From Streptomyces calvus (GTDB lineage: Bacteria; Actinomycetota; Actinomycetes; Streptomycetales; Streptomycetaceae), in contig NZ_VCNP01000044.1 in NCBI RefSeq assembly GCF_006782915.1, positions 62,001 through 126,000 of the forward strand: 64,000 bases of DNA. Reading direction: 5' to 3'. Of this stretch, positions 53,219-63,225 are shown piece after piece. Within the stretch, counting starts at the first letter, position 1. Each line of letters starts with the position of its first letter. Under the pieces are notes generated by a model. That model was not told the DNA's origin and did no database searches. It was given only the letters and a program-made list of their open reading frames with translations. The translations under genes and the position numbers were made by a program.

Positions 53219-53245
53219 TTGCCCAGTGAACAGGCAAACTATTGC
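53219..53245. promoter_or_regulatory. TTGC/GCAA inverted repeats between asnC and hppD
   Basis: TTGCC-N9-GGCAA (53219-53237) overlaps GCAA-N4-TTGC (53234-53245) in the 122-base divergent gap; a further TTGC follows at 53251. Lrp-type regulators often bind such repeated half-sites. Confidence 0.5.
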
Positions 53246-53276
53246 GCACCTTGCAGGGCTGCCCCACCCTGCACCT

Positions 53277-54425
53277 ATGACGCAGACCACACACCACACT
53301 CCCGCATCGACCGCCCGGCAGGCCGACCCCTTCCCGGTCAAGGGAATGGACGCGGTCGTCTTCGCCGTGGGCAACGCCAAGCAGGCGGCGCACTACTACT
53401 CCACCGCCTTCGGCATGAAGCTGGTCGCCTACTCCGGACCGGAGAACGGCAGCCGCGAGACCGCGAGCTACGTCCTGGAGAACGGCTCCGCCCGCTTCGT
53501 CTTCACCTCGGTCATCAAGCCCGCCACCGAGTGGGGCACCTTCCTCACCGAGCACGTGGCCGCCCACGGCGACGGCGTCATCGACCTCGCCATCGAGGTG
53601 CCGGACGCGCGCGCCGCGTACGCCTACGCCATCGAGCACGGCGCCCGCTCCGTCGCCGAGCCGTACGAGCTGAAGGACGAGCACGGCACCGTCGTCCTCG
53701 CCGCGATCGCCACCTACGGCAAGACCCGCCACACCCTGGTCGAGCGCGGCGGCTACGACGGCCCCTACCTGCCCGGCTACGTCGCCGCCGACCCGATCGT
53801 GGAACCGCCGGCCCAGCGCACCTTCCAGGCCGTCGACCACTGCGTCGGCAACGTCGAACTCGGCCGGATGAACGAGTGGGTGGCGTTCTACAACAAGGTC
53901 ATGGGCTTCACGAACATGAAGGAGTTCGTGGGCGACGACATCGCCACCGAGTACAGCGCGCTGATGTCGAAGGTGGTGGCCGACGGCACGCTGAAGGTGA
54001 AGTTTCCGATCAACGAGCCGGCCATCGCCAAGAAGAAGTCCCAGATCGACGAGTACCTGGAGTTCTACGGCGGCGCCGGCGTCCAGCACATCGCGCTGAA
54101 CACCAACGACATCGTGCAGACCGTCCGCCAGATGCGCGCCTCGGGTGTGCAGTTCCTGGACACCCCGGACTCGTACTACGACACCCTCGGCGAGTGGGCC
54201 GGCGAGACGCGGGTGCCGGTCGAGACGCTGCGCGAGCTGAAGATCCTCGTCGACCGCGACGAGGACGGCTATCTGCTGCAGATCTTCACCAAGCCGGTCC
54301 AGGACCGTCCGACGGTGTTCTTCGAACTCATCGAGCGCCACGGCTCGATGGGCTTCGGCAAGGGCAACTTCAAGGCGCTCTTCGAGGCCATCGAACGCGA
54401 GCAGGCCAAGCGCGGCAACCTGTAG
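53277..54425 (+). CDS. hppD: 4-hydroxyphenylpyruvate dioxygenase
   Basis: Second step of tyrosine breakdown: converts 4-hydroxyphenylpyruvate to homogentisate with O2. 382 residues, two vicinal-oxygen-chelate domains. Iron ligands are His188 (VDHCVGNVE), His271 (GVQHIALNTND) and Glu350 (FFELIERHG), the pattern of the known Streptomyces enzymes. C-terminal GFGKGNFKALFEAIE is conserved. The start at 53277 (MTQTTHHTP) matches the family; 17 in-frame codons upstream lie in the operator region. Confidence 0.97.
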   Translation: MTQTTHHTPASTARQADPFPVKGMDAVVFAVGNAKQAAHYYSTAFGMKLVAYSGPENGSRETASYVLENGSARFVFTSVIKPATEWGTFLTEHVAAHGDGVIDLAIEVPDARAAYAYAIEHGARSVAEPYELKDEHGTVVLAAIATYGKTRHTLVERGGYDGPYLPGYVAADPIVEPPAQRTFQAVDHCVGNVELGRMNEWVAFYNKVMGFTNMKEFVGDDIATEYSALMSKVVADGTLKVKFPINEPAIAKKKSQIDEYLEFYGGAGVQHIALNTNDIVQTVRQMRASGVQFLDTPDSYYDTLGEWAGETRVPVETLRELKILVDRDEDGYLLQIFTKPVQDRPTVFFELIERHGSMGFGKGNFKALFEAIEREQAKRGNL

Positions 54426-54592
54426 AGCCCCGTCCCGGACAGCCACGCCGCGTCCACCCGCGGTCGTCCGCCGCCACCGCGGGCAGTCGCGCCGCGGGAC
54501 GGCACGGGTGGGCGCCGGCGGCACACGCTCCGGGTAGGCACCCCGCAGGCGCCGGCCGCGCACACCCGCCCGCGCCCCGCACCGGTGTTCCG

Positions 54593-55990
54593 TCAGGACG
54601 ACTCGGGCCCCGCCTGGACGGACGGTTCCCCCAGGCGGGCCAGCGCCGCCTTCGCCTGCGGCACCCGCAGCGGCGAGAAGTACGGGTTGATCTGCACCGC
54701 CTCCCGCAGATGCCGCCGCGCCGCCCCGTACCGCCCCAGCTCCCGCTCGATCATCCCGCGGTGGAAGGCGTACAGCGCGCTGCGCACCCCGCCGCCCTGC
54801 ACCCCCTCCGTCGCCCGCACCGCGAACGACAGCGCCTGCGACGACCGTCCCGCCCGGTGCAGCGCCCAGCCCAGCGCGTCCGCCACCGCCGTCGACGGCT
54901 GCCGCTTCCACTCCGCCCGCAGTCGCCGCACCGCCGCGGCCGGGTCCCCGTGGTCCGCCTCGAACCGGCCGAGGAACAGCTCCTCGTCGGCCCCGTGCGC
55001 GGCGGCCAGCCGCACCCGCTCCCGCAGCAGCGCGTACTGCACCTCCGCCGCCTGCCGCAGCCCCAGCGACTCGTACAGCTCGCCCAGCTCCAGCGCGTAC
55101 TCGGGCCGGGGCTGCGCCGCCAGCGCCACCCGGTACGCGCTGAGCGCCTCCGTCATCCGGCCCAGCGCCGCCAGCGCCCGGCCCTGCCCGGCCTGCGCCG
55201 CCCGCTGGTCCGGGTCGGTGCGCACCGCCTCCTGGAAGTGCCGCAGCGCGTCCTCCCGGTCCCCGCGTTCCCAGGCGAGCTGCCCGGCCCGCTCCAGGTA
55301 CGCCGCCCGCTCGGCGGGCTCGCCGGCCGCCGACGCCGCGTCGGCCAGCCGCGCCGCCGCGTCCTCCCGCCAGCCCCGCTCCCGGTACACGGCCGCCGCC
55401 CGCGCCATCACGGCCGGCCCGGAGCGCAGCCCGGTCAGCCGGTCCAGCAGCTTCTGCGTCTCCTCGTCGTCCCCGAGCCCCATGGACGCCTCGATCAGCG
55501 GCGGATACGTCGTCCACCGCTTCGGCTCCAGTTTCCGCGCCGCCTCGCCCCAGGTGCGCGCCTCGGCGTAGTCCCGGCGGGCGTTGGCCAGCGTCGCCAG
55601 CCCGCGCAGCGCGGGCGCGTTGTCCTTCGGCCGCACCTTCAGCGAGGTGCGCAGCGCCTTCTCCGCCCGCGACCAGCACGCCGGGTCCGCCAGCCGCAGC
55701 CCCTGCTCCACCCGGGCGGCGCCGAGCACCGCCCAGGCCCGGGCGTCCCTCGGGTGCTGCTTCAGGTGCCGCTCGCGCTCCTCGACCAGCGCCGCCAGGT
55801 CCGGCAGCGCGGCCGGCACGCCACTGGTGACCGCCGCCAGCGCCCGCTCCTGCGGAGACGGCGCCTCCGGCGTTCCGTGCCCCCACGGCAGCAGTACCAG
55901 CACCCCGCCGAGCACCGCGGACCCGCCGGCCGAGCCGAGCAGCACCCGGCGCCGCACCCGCCCGCGCGGCTCACAAGGCTTGTCGTCCAT
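54593..55990 (-). CDS. TPR-repeat membrane-anchored protein
   Basis: 465 residues. An N-terminal basic stretch with one helix (GSAGGSAVLGGVLVLLPWG) is followed by about ten tetratricopeptide-like units (DREDALRHFQEAVRTDPDQR; AAARRHLREAVQINP). Such helical repeats bind other proteins. The role is not known. ATG 55990 chosen; a GTG at 56011 adds seven residues. Confidence 0.8.
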   Translation of the reverse strand: MDDKPCEPRGRVRRRVLLGSAGGSAVLGGVLVLLPWGHGTPEAPSPQERALAAVTSGVPAALPDLAALVEERERHLKQHPRDARAWAVLGAARVEQGLRLADPACWSRAEKALRTSLKVRPKDNAPALRGLATLANARRDYAEARTWGEAARKLEPKRWTTYPPLIEASMGLGDDEETQKLLDRLTGLRSGPAVMARAAAVYRERGWREDAAARLADAASAAGEPAERAAYLERAGQLAWERGDREDALRHFQEAVRTDPDQRAAQAGQGRALAALGRMTEALSAYRVALAAQPRPEYALELGELYESLGLRQAAEVQYALLRERVRLAAAHGADEELFLGRFEADHGDPAAAVRRLRAEWKRQPSTAVADALGWALHRAGRSSQALSFAVRATEGVQGGGVRSALYAFHRGMIERELGRYGAARRHLREAVQINPYFSPLRVPQAKAALARLGEPSVQAGPESS

Positions 55991-56099
55991 GGCGCACACT
56001 CTGCGCCACACCCCATGTTCATACGATGATCACACCCCGAGGTGACGCGGCTGCCTCCGTGGGGTTCACACCGATGGCCCCGGGTGTCACGCTGTGATC

Positions 56100-57509
56100 A
56101 TGAGCCGTATCGAAGCGCGACGCGATGAAGACACGGTGGCGGCCGGACCTCTCGTCGACCGGCTGCTCGGCGGGCTGCCCGCCGAAGCGGTGCTCACCGA
56201 CCCCGACGTCACCGCCTCCTACGCCAACGACATGGCGAGCTTCTGCCCGGCCGGCAGCCCCGCGGTGGTGGTCCTGCCGCGCACGGTCGAACAGGTCCAG
56301 CACGTCATGCGCACCGCCACCGAGCTTCGCGTGCCCGTCGTCCCGCAGGGCGCCCGCACCGGTCTGTCCGGCGCCGCCAACGCCAGCGACGGCTGCATCG
56401 TGCTCTCCCTGACCAAGATGGACCGCATCCTGGAGATCGACCCGGTCGACCAGATCGCCGTCGTCGAACCCGGCGTCGTCAACGCCACCCTCTCCCGCGC
56501 CGTCGGCGAACACGGCCTCGCCTACCCGCCGGACCCCTCCAGCTGGGAGATGTGCACCATCGGCGGCAACATCGGCACCGCCTCGGGCGGGCTGTGCTGC
56601 GTGAAGTACGGCGTGACGGCCGAGTACGTCCTCGGCCTGGACGTCGTCCTCGCCGACGGCCGGCTGATGTCCACCGGCCGCCGCACCGCCAAGGGCGTCG
56701 CCGGATACGACCTGACCCGGCTGTTCGTCGGCTCCGAGGGCTCCCTCGGCATCGTCGTCCGCGCCGTCCTCGCCCTGCGGCCCAAGCCGCCCGAGCAGCT
56801 CGTGCTGGCCGCCGAGTTCTCCTCCTCGGCCGCCGCCTGCGACGCCGTGTGCCGCATCATGGCCGGCGGCCACGTCCCCTCCCTGCTGGAACTCATGGAC
56901 CGTACGACGGTCCGTGCGGTCAACGGCATGGCCCGCATGGGCCTGCCGGAGTCCACCGAGGCGCTGCTGCTCGCCGCCTTCGACACCACCGACCCGGCCG
57001 CCGACCTCGCCGCCGTCGGCGCCCTGTGCGAGGCCGCCGGCGCCACCCAGGTGGTGCCCGCCGAGGACGCCGCAGAGTCCGAACTGCTGCTCACGGCGCG
57101 GCGGATGTCCCTGGTCGCGCTCGAAGCGGTCAAGGGCACCACGATGATCGACGACGTGTGCGTGCCGCGCTCCCGGCTCGGCGAACTCATCGACGGCGTC
57201 GAGCGCATCTCGGAGAAGCACCGGCTCACCATCGGCGTCGTCGCGCACGCGGGCGACGGCAACACCCATCCGACGGTCTGCTTCGACGCGCAGGATCCCG
57301 AGGAGTCCCGGCGGGCCCGTGAGTCCTTCGACGAGATCATGGCGCTCGGCCTGCAGCTCGGCGGCACCATCACCGGCGAGCACGGTGTGGGTGTGCTGAA
57401 GAAGGAGTGGCTGGCGCGTGAACTCGGTCCCGTCAACCTGGAGATGCAGCGGGCCGTGAAACAGGTCTTCGACCCGCACGGCATCCTGAACCCGGGCAAG
57501 CTCTTCTGA
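56100..57509 (+). CDS. FAD-linked oxidase (GlcD / D-lactate dehydrogenase type)
   Basis: 469 residues. FAD-binding domain with PQGARTGLSGAA and GGNIGTASGG; C-terminal cap with HAGDGNTHPT and ITGEHGVGVLKKEW, which carries active-site His residues. Family members oxidise D-lactate, glycolate or other 2-hydroxyacids. ATG 56100; a GTG two codons earlier is possible. TGATCACA at 56027-56034 and its complement TGTGATCA at 56093-56100 flank the divergent gap and may be regulator half-sites. Confidence 0.9.
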   Translation: MSRIEARRDEDTVAAGPLVDRLLGGLPAEAVLTDPDVTASYANDMASFCPAGSPAVVVLPRTVEQVQHVMRTATELRVPVVPQGARTGLSGAANASDGCIVLSLTKMDRILEIDPVDQIAVVEPGVVNATLSRAVGEHGLAYPPDPSSWEMCTIGGNIGTASGGLCCVKYGVTAEYVLGLDVVLADGRLMSTGRRTAKGVAGYDLTRLFVGSEGSLGIVVRAVLALRPKPPEQLVLAAEFSSSAAACDAVCRIMAGGHVPSLLELMDRTTVRAVNGMARMGLPESTEALLLAAFDTTDPAADLAAVGALCEAAGATQVVPAEDAAESELLLTARRMSLVALEAVKGTTMIDDVCVPRSRLGELIDGVERISEKHRLTIGVVAHAGDGNTHPTVCFDAQDPEESRRARESFDEIMALGLQLGGTITGEHGVGVLKKEWLARELGPVNLEMQRAVKQVFDPHGILNPGKLF

Positions 57510-57624
57510 ACGAGAAGGTGCCCGAAAGGAGTGGGGTCCGGTCGGACGGACGGTCCGGGTCCCGCGCGTCTGATAGATGTGGATCCCCCCGACCCACCCA
57601 TCGAGCAGATACGGGACGACGGAC

Positions 57625-59118
57625 ATGAGCGCCCCAACCCCGGCACCCGGCGACGACAGCCCTCGCGAAGGGTATTACCCGGACCCGTCCATTCCTGGAT
57701 ATGTCCGGTACTGGAACGGTTCTTCCTGGGTACCGGGCACGAGCCGTCCGGCGCCCAAGGACGGCGAGCCGCTCGCCCCGCCGCCCGGGGTGCGTCCCGC
57801 GCAGCCCTCCGTGGAGGAGACCGGCCCGCACTTCTTCGACGAGGACCCGCAGGACGAGCCGTCCCCGGCCACCGCTCCTCCGGCGAACCCGGCCGCCACT
57901 CCTGCGTCGTCCCCCGCCTCCGGGCCCGCCCCGTCCCCGGCGTCCGCCGCCGCCCCGCCCGCGGCATCCGCTCCGGCCGCGTCCGCCGCCCCGGCCGAGG
58001 CGCAGCACGGCAGCCGGCCCGAACCGGCCTCGGCCTGGGGCGCCGACCGCTCCCGCCAGTCCGGCTTCGGCGGTGAGCAGGACCGCAAGGTGTCCTGGGG
58101 CGCCGACCCGCGGGTGCCGCACGCGTCCCCGCCGGAGGCCGCCTCCCAGGGCGCCCAGGACGCCGACGCGGGCAACACCGTCATGTTCCGCAGGCCGACG
58201 GCCACGCCCCGGCCGGCGGCCGACCCCGCCACCGCGGCCCCCGCGGACGAGGGCACCATGACCTTCCGCGCGGTGAAGCGGGACGCGCCGCAGGGCGCCG
58301 GGCCGCAGGGGCCCCAGCAGGGGCCCGTGGGGCAGCAGGCTCCCGCTTCCTCAGGACCCGGGTTCGGGGCGGGGAAGGCCGCCGCCGACCGCGCGGCCGC
58401 CGCGGCCACGGCACCGTCCGGCCCGCAGCAGGTCACCGCCCCGCCCGTGCCCCCGCAAGCTGCCGCGCCCGCCGCACCCCCGGCCCCCGCCGCGCCGCTG
58501 ACCACCGGTCCCGGCGGCGGCCAGGCGTCCTGGGCGCAGCAGGTGCACCGGCTCGCCGACGGCGGTGAGCCGCCGGTCGCGCCGTGGAAGCCGCCGGTCG
58601 AGGACCCCTTCCAGGCGGCCGCCCGGCGACAGGCGGCCGCCCGTCCCGCCGCGCTCGGACGGCGGCTGGCCGCCCGGCTGCTGGACACGCTCGTCGTGGC
58701 CGCTGTCACCGCGGTGGCCGGTGTGCCGCTCGGCATCCAGGCCGTCGACCACATCCAGGCGAAGATCGACGCCGCCAAGCTGTCCGGCGAGACCGTCACG
58801 GTCTGGCTGCTCGACGGCACGACGGCGGTCCACCTCGGCATCACCCTGGCCGTGCTGCTCCTCGCCGGTGTCCTCTACGAGGTGCTGCCCACCGTCAAGT
58901 GGGGCCGCACCCTGGGCAAGAAGCTGCTGGGGCTGGAGGTGCGGGACATCGAGGGCCATGAGGCACCGGAGTTCGGCGCGGCCCTGCGCCGGTGGCTCGT
59001 CTACTGCATCCCCGGGCTGCTCGTCGTCGGTGTGGTCGGCGTGCTGTGGTGCCTGTTCGACAAGCCCTGGCGGCAGTGCTGGCACGACAAGGCCGCGCAC
59101 ACCTTCGTCGCCGGCTGA
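57625..59118 (+). CDS. DUF2510-RDD membrane protein
   Basis: 497 residues. The N-terminal DUF2510 motif (GYYPDPSIPGYVRYWNGSSW, residues about 15-34) is followed by a long Pro/Ala-rich linker (to about 340). The C-terminal RDD domain (Arg-Asp-Asp family) has about three helices, with LGRRLAARLLDTLVVAAVTA and WGRTLGKKLLGLEV. RDD proteins may transport ions or solutes; evidence is thin. A second RDD gene follows at 59215. Confidence 0.85.
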   Translation: MSAPTPAPGDDSPREGYYPDPSIPGYVRYWNGSSWVPGTSRPAPKDGEPLAPPPGVRPAQPSVEETGPHFFDEDPQDEPSPATAPPANPAATPASSPASGPAPSPASAAAPPAASAPAASAAPAEAQHGSRPEPASAWGADRSRQSGFGGEQDRKVSWGADPRVPHASPPEAASQGAQDADAGNTVMFRRPTATPRPAADPATAAPADEGTMTFRAVKRDAPQGAGPQGPQQGPVGQQAPASSGPGFGAGKAAADRAAAAATAPSGPQQVTAPPVPPQAAAPAAPPAPAAPLTTGPGGGQASWAQQVHRLADGGEPPVAPWKPPVEDPFQAAARRQAAARPAALGRRLAARLLDTLVVAAVTAVAGVPLGIQAVDHIQAKIDAAKLSGETVTVWLLDGTTAVHLGITLAVLLLAGVLYEVLPTVKWGRTLGKKLLGLEVRDIEGHEAPEFGAALRRWLVYCIPGLLVVGVVGVLWCLFDKPWRQCWHDKAAHTFVAG

Positions 59119-59214
59119 CCCGGAGCGGCCGCGGCCGTACCGGCTGCGGCCACCGGTACTCCGGACGGCGGCCCGCCGGATGCGGGGCCGGGGGGTTCGC
59201 GGTCGACTCGGGCC

Positions 59215-59913
59215 ATGAGCACCGAACCGCCCTCCGGCTCCGGTCAGCAGTCGCCGGACGACGACCCGTTCAAGAAACAGCCACCGCCGGGCGGCCCCGG
59301 AGCACCGGGGCCGGGCTCCCCGTACGACAACCCGTACGCGGCCGGCGGCGGCCCCTACGGGCCCGGCGGCGGTCCCGGGGGCGGCGGCCCCTACGGGGCG
59401 GGCGGCGGTCCTCAAGGCGGCGGCCCCTACGGCGGTCATCCCGGTGCCGCCGACCCCCTGGCCGGTATGCCCCCGCTCGCCGACAGCGGCCGGCGCACGC
59501 TCGCCCGCCTCATCGACATGCTCCTCGTCGGTGTCGTCGTCTGGCTGCTCACCTGGCCGTTCGGCGTCAGCGAGTACAACGTCGACGGCGACGAGATCAA
59601 CGTCGGCAACTCCTTCGGCCAGTCCGTCGTCGCCGCCGTCCTCTACCTGGCGTACGACACCTTCATGACCGCCCGCACCGGTCAGACCCTGGGCAAGAAG
59701 TGGCTGGGCATGAGGGTGGCCGACCTGAACGACGGCTCGACGCCCTCGGTGCAGACCGCGCTGATCCGGGCCGCCGTGCTGTGGCTGCCGTTCGCGTTCT
59801 GCTGCGCCTGTGTGTGGACGGCGATCTCGGGCGGCTGGAGCTTCTTCGACCGGCCCTACAAGCAGGGCCTGCACGACAAGGCGGCCAAGACCGTGGTGGT
59901 CAGCACGCGTTGA
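59215..59913 (+). CDS. RDD membrane protein
   Basis: 232 residues. A Pro/Gly-rich cytoplasmic N-terminus (repeats of GGGPYG) precedes an RDD domain: RRTLARLIDMLLVGVVVWLL, then YDTFMTARTGQTLGKKWLGM and a third helix. It shares the RDD domain with the upstream gene, so the two likely arose by duplication. Function unknown. Confidence 0.85.
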   Translation: MSTEPPSGSGQQSPDDDPFKKQPPPGGPGAPGPGSPYDNPYAAGGGPYGPGGGPGGGGPYGAGGGPQGGGPYGGHPGAADPLAGMPPLADSGRRTLARLIDMLLVGVVVWLLTWPFGVSEYNVDGDEINVGNSFGQSVVAAVLYLAYDTFMTARTGQTLGKKWLGMRVADLNDGSTPSVQTALIRAAVLWLPFAFCCACVWTAISGGWSFFDRPYKQGLHDKAAKTVVVSTR

Positions 59914-59914
59914 C

Positions 59915-60042
59915 GCACGGCCGAATCGACGACCGGAGGCACGGCCGAATCGACGACCGGAGGCACGGCCGAATCGACGACCGGAGGGATGGCCGAGTCG
60001 ACGGCCGGAGGCACGGCCGAGTCGACGGCCGAGTCGACGGCC
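59915..60042. repeat. 24-bp tandem repeats after the RDD gene
   Basis: Units of GCACGGCCGAATCGACGACC plus GGAG start at 59915, 59939 and 59963 (identical), then diverged copies at 59987 and 60011 and a half copy at 60031. The array starts two bases after the RDD stop. It lies between convergent genes. Confidence 0.9.
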
Positions 60043-60057
60043 GGTGGGTCCGGGCGG

Positions 60058-60345
60058 TCAGGACGCCGCCCGCTCCCGGACCGGCTCGCGGGGCGGGGCG
60101 GGGACGGTGGCCCGCACCGACTCCGTTTCCGGTGCCGCGGGCCGCTCCTCCGCGACGGGCCGCCGGGGCCCGGCCGACGGAACGGTCAGGGCCACCAGGA
60201 GTCCGAGGACGAGCGCAATGACGGCGACGACCGCGATCCCCACGCCCGAACTCGTCCCGGACAGCAGGAGCATGGCGAGTGTCGACAAGATCACGGTGCA
60301 CGAACCGTAAGCGAGCTGAGCGACAGTCGGACGGGGCATGGCCAT
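60058..60345 (-). CDS. Small membrane protein
   Basis: 95 residues. Two hydrophobic helices (ILSTLAMLLLSG and GIAVVAVIALVLGLLVAL), then a charged Pro/Glu tail. No family recognised. The GAGGA site just upstream supports the ATG at 60345. Confidence 0.7.
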   Translation of the reverse strand: MAMPRPTVAQLAYGSCTVILSTLAMLLLSGTSSGVGIAVVAVIALVLGLLVALTVPSAGPRRPVAEERPAAPETESVRATVPAPPREPVRERAAS

Positions 60346-60736
60346 CGTGTCCTCGGGAGTCGGGGGCTGTCGGCCTGGCTTTCCACCGGTTCAAGGGCGT
60401 TCCACCAACCGACTCTAACGGCGAGGGTGCCCGAGCGGAACGGACGGTAAGCGTGACCTGACCGACAGGGCCGGTGCACAGGGGGCGCACGGATGTATGG
60501 CGTCCATCCCGTGGACGGTCGTACGCGCCCGTTCGGGTTCGCGGGGATGTGTCCGGAAAGCGAACGTCGTCTCCGCATAGTGCAGTTGAACGGTGCAAGT
60601 CAAGGGCTGTTTTTTCTGTCGAACCTCTAGTCAAATGTCGTCACTTGACTACACGCGTTGATCACGTACGCGCGGGAATCTTCCATCGACGGAACCTTCC
60701 TCGTCCGCGCCGTACGGACGCGGGAGGGGATCTCAA
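60346..60736. other. 391-base gap before the metalloprotease
   Basis: No gene is seen. An inverted repeat TAGTCAA-N10-TTGACTA (60628-60634, 60645-60651) lies about 85 bases before the protease; its right arm is a fair -35 (TTGACT), with TACGCG 16 bases on. It may be a regulated promoter of the protease. A T run at 60610-60615 is unusual for this genome. Confidence 0.5.
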
Positions 60737-63091
60737 GTGACCAGTAGACCCTGGACGTTCAGAGCGGCCGCGATAGGCGTGGCCCTCGCGGCGGCCACCG
60801 CCACCTGCTCTGCGTTCACCATGGCCCAGGCCGACACGGCCGACGCGGCCGAGCGGCCCGGTGCCGTGGACCGCCACGATCCGGCGGACCGCCACCACGC
60901 CGACCACGACCTCGACGGCCCGCTGAGCAAGACGCAGGCCGCGCAGCGCGAAGAAGCGATCAAGCAGGTCATTTCCGGCAAGGCTTCGGTCAAGAACCGT
61001 GACGGTTCGAAGGTCGTCCAGCTGAAGAGTAAGAAGGGCGACAGCAAGTACGTCGAGCTCGGCCGCGAGAAGACCGACAAGATCTTCACGATCCTGGTCG
61101 AGTTCGGGGACAAGATCGACAGCCGTTACGGCGGCACCCCCGGCCCGCTGCACAACCAGATCGCCGAGCCGGACCGGGAGAAGGACAACTCCACGGCCTG
61201 GCAGGAGGACTACGACCAGCAGCACTTCGAGGACCTGTACTTCGGGTCCGGCAAGGGCGTCAACTCGGTCAAGACCTACTACGAGAAGCAGTCCTCCGGC
61301 CGCTACTCGGTCGACGGCGAGGTCTCCGACTGGGTCAAGGTCCCGTACAACGAGGCCCGCTACGGCTCCAACAAGTGCGACCCCGACAACTGCGCCTGGT
61401 ACGCGGTGCAGGACGGCGTCACCGCGTGGGTCGAGCAGCAGAAGGCGGCCGGCCGCACCGACGCCCAGATCACGTCGCAGCTGTCCCAGTACGACCTGTG
61501 GGACCGCTACGACCACGACGGCGACGGCGACTTCAACGAGTCCGACGGCTACATCGACCACTTCCAGATCGTGCACGCCGGCGAGGACGAGTCCGCGGGC
61601 GGCGGCGCCCAGGGCGAGGACGCGATCTGGGCCCACCGCTGGTACGCCTTCGGCACCGACGCCGGCGCCACCGGCCCCGAGAACAACAAGCTCGGCGGCA
61701 CCCAGATCGGCGACACCGGCATCTGGGTCGGCGACTACACCATCCAGCCGGAGAACGGCGGACTCGGCGTCTTCGCCCACGAGTACGGCCACGACCTCGG
61801 TCTGCCGGACCACTACGACACCGCCGGCGGCGAGAACTCCACCGGCTTCTGGACGCTGATGTCGTCCGGTTCGTGGCTCGGCACCGGCAAGAACGAGATC
61901 GGTGACCTGCCCGGCGACATGACCGCCTGGGACAAGCTCCAGCTCGGCTGGCTGAACTTCGACACGGCCAAGGCCGGCGTCAACTCCTGGCACAAGCTGG
62001 GCGTCGCCGAGTACAACACCAAGCACAAGCAGGCGCTGGTCGTCGAACTGCCGAAGAAGGCCGTCACCACCGAGATCGTCGAGCCGGCCGAGGGCGCCAC
62101 CCAGTGGTGGAGCGGCAGCGGCGACAACCTCAAGAACACGCTGACGCGTTCGGTCGACCTCACCGGCAAGTCCAAGGCCGAGCTGACCTTCGACGGCTGG
62201 TACGACATCGAGGCCGACTACGACTACCTCTACACCGAGGTGTCCACCGACGGCGGCGCCAACTGGACCGCGATCGACGGCACGGTCGACGGTCAGCCGA
62301 TCCCGCGCGACGGCAGCGACAAGCCCGCCCTGCACGGCACGGTCGACGGCCACAAGAAGCTCGCGTACTCCCTGGACGCCTACGCCGGCCAGAAGATCGA
62401 CCTGCGCTTCCGCTACCAGACCGACGGCGGCGTGGCCCAGAAGGGCTTCACGGCCGACGCGATCACGGTGACGGCGGACGGCACGCCGCTCTTCTCCGAC
62501 AACGCCGAGAGCGCGGACGGCGCCTGGACCGCCACCGGCTTCTCCCGCGTCGGCGCGTCCTTCACCAAGGACTACGCGCAGTACTACATCGCCGAGAACC
62601 GCCAGTACGTGTCGTACGACAAGACGCTGAAGACGGGCCCGTACAACTTCGGCTTCGCCAACAGCCGTCCGGACTGGGTGGAGCACTACGCGTACCAGAA
62701 CGGCCTGCTGATCTGGAAGTGGGACACCTCCCAGGCGGACAACAACACCAGCCAGCACCCGGGCGTCGGTCTGCTCCTGCCGGTCGACTCGCACCCGGAC
62801 GCGCTGAAGTGGTCCGACGGCACGCTGATGCGCAACCGCGTGCAGAGCTACGACGCGCCGTTCAGCCTCTACCCGACCGACGGCATCACGCTGCACAAGG
62901 CGGACGTGGCGACCTGGATCCCGTCGTCGAAGGGCGTGTCGGTCTTCAACGACCGCACCAACGACTACTACGACGAGTCGAACAAGACCGCCGGCGTCAA
63001 GATCACTGACACCAACACGAAGATCAAGATCCTCAAGGAGGCCAAGAACGGCTCGACGATCGAGCTCGAGGTCGGCCCTGCGGGCAGGTAA
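60737..63091 (+). CDS. Secreted immune-inhibitor-A metalloprotease (M6)
   Basis: 784 residues. Signal peptide (about 1-32), propeptide, then the M6 zinc protease domain with HEYGHDLGLPD (zinc His and catalytic Glu). The later part has carbohydrate-binding-like beta domains (LTFDGWYDIEADYDYLYTEV) and a C-terminal segment for cell or substrate binding. M6 enzymes degrade extracellular proteins. GTG start with GGGAGGGG upstream. As a secreted protease it could belong to a developmental or SigU-type secreted set; that is a guess. Confidence 0.93.
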   Translation: MTSRPWTFRAAAIGVALAAATATCSAFTMAQADTADAAERPGAVDRHDPADRHHADHDLDGPLSKTQAAQREEAIKQVISGKASVKNRDGSKVVQLKSKKGDSKYVELGREKTDKIFTILVEFGDKIDSRYGGTPGPLHNQIAEPDREKDNSTAWQEDYDQQHFEDLYFGSGKGVNSVKTYYEKQSSGRYSVDGEVSDWVKVPYNEARYGSNKCDPDNCAWYAVQDGVTAWVEQQKAAGRTDAQITSQLSQYDLWDRYDHDGDGDFNESDGYIDHFQIVHAGEDESAGGGAQGEDAIWAHRWYAFGTDAGATGPENNKLGGTQIGDTGIWVGDYTIQPENGGLGVFAHEYGHDLGLPDHYDTAGGENSTGFWTLMSSGSWLGTGKNEIGDLPGDMTAWDKLQLGWLNFDTAKAGVNSWHKLGVAEYNTKHKQALVVELPKKAVTTEIVEPAEGATQWWSGSGDNLKNTLTRSVDLTGKSKAELTFDGWYDIEADYDYLYTEVSTDGGANWTAIDGTVDGQPIPRDGSDKPALHGTVDGHKKLAYSLDAYAGQKIDLRFRYQTDGGVAQKGFTADAITVTADGTPLFSDNAESADGAWTATGFSRVGASFTKDYAQYYIAENRQYVSYDKTLKTGPYNFGFANSRPDWVEHYAYQNGLLIWKWDTSQADNNTSQHPGVGLLLPVDSHPDALKWSDGTLMRNRVQSYDAPFSLYPTDGITLHKADVATWIPSSKGVSVFNDRTNDYYDESNKTAGVKITDTNTKIKILKEAKNGSTIELEVGPAGR

Positions 63092-63116
63092 ATAGCATCT
63101 TCGCAGGTCAGAACAT

Positions 63117-63152
63117 GATCGGCGGTGACCCCCTGGCGGGTCACCGCCGATC
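63117..63152 (+). terminator. Terminator after the metalloprotease
   Basis: Perfect 15-bp stem (63117-63131 with 63138-63152), CCTGGC loop. Confidence 0.85.
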
Positions 63153-63225
63153 CGTGTTTAGGTGCCCCCTGTGGCTCTCTTATTGACACCTGTCCCGACA
63201 CGGGCCGACACGGGGGTATGACCGC

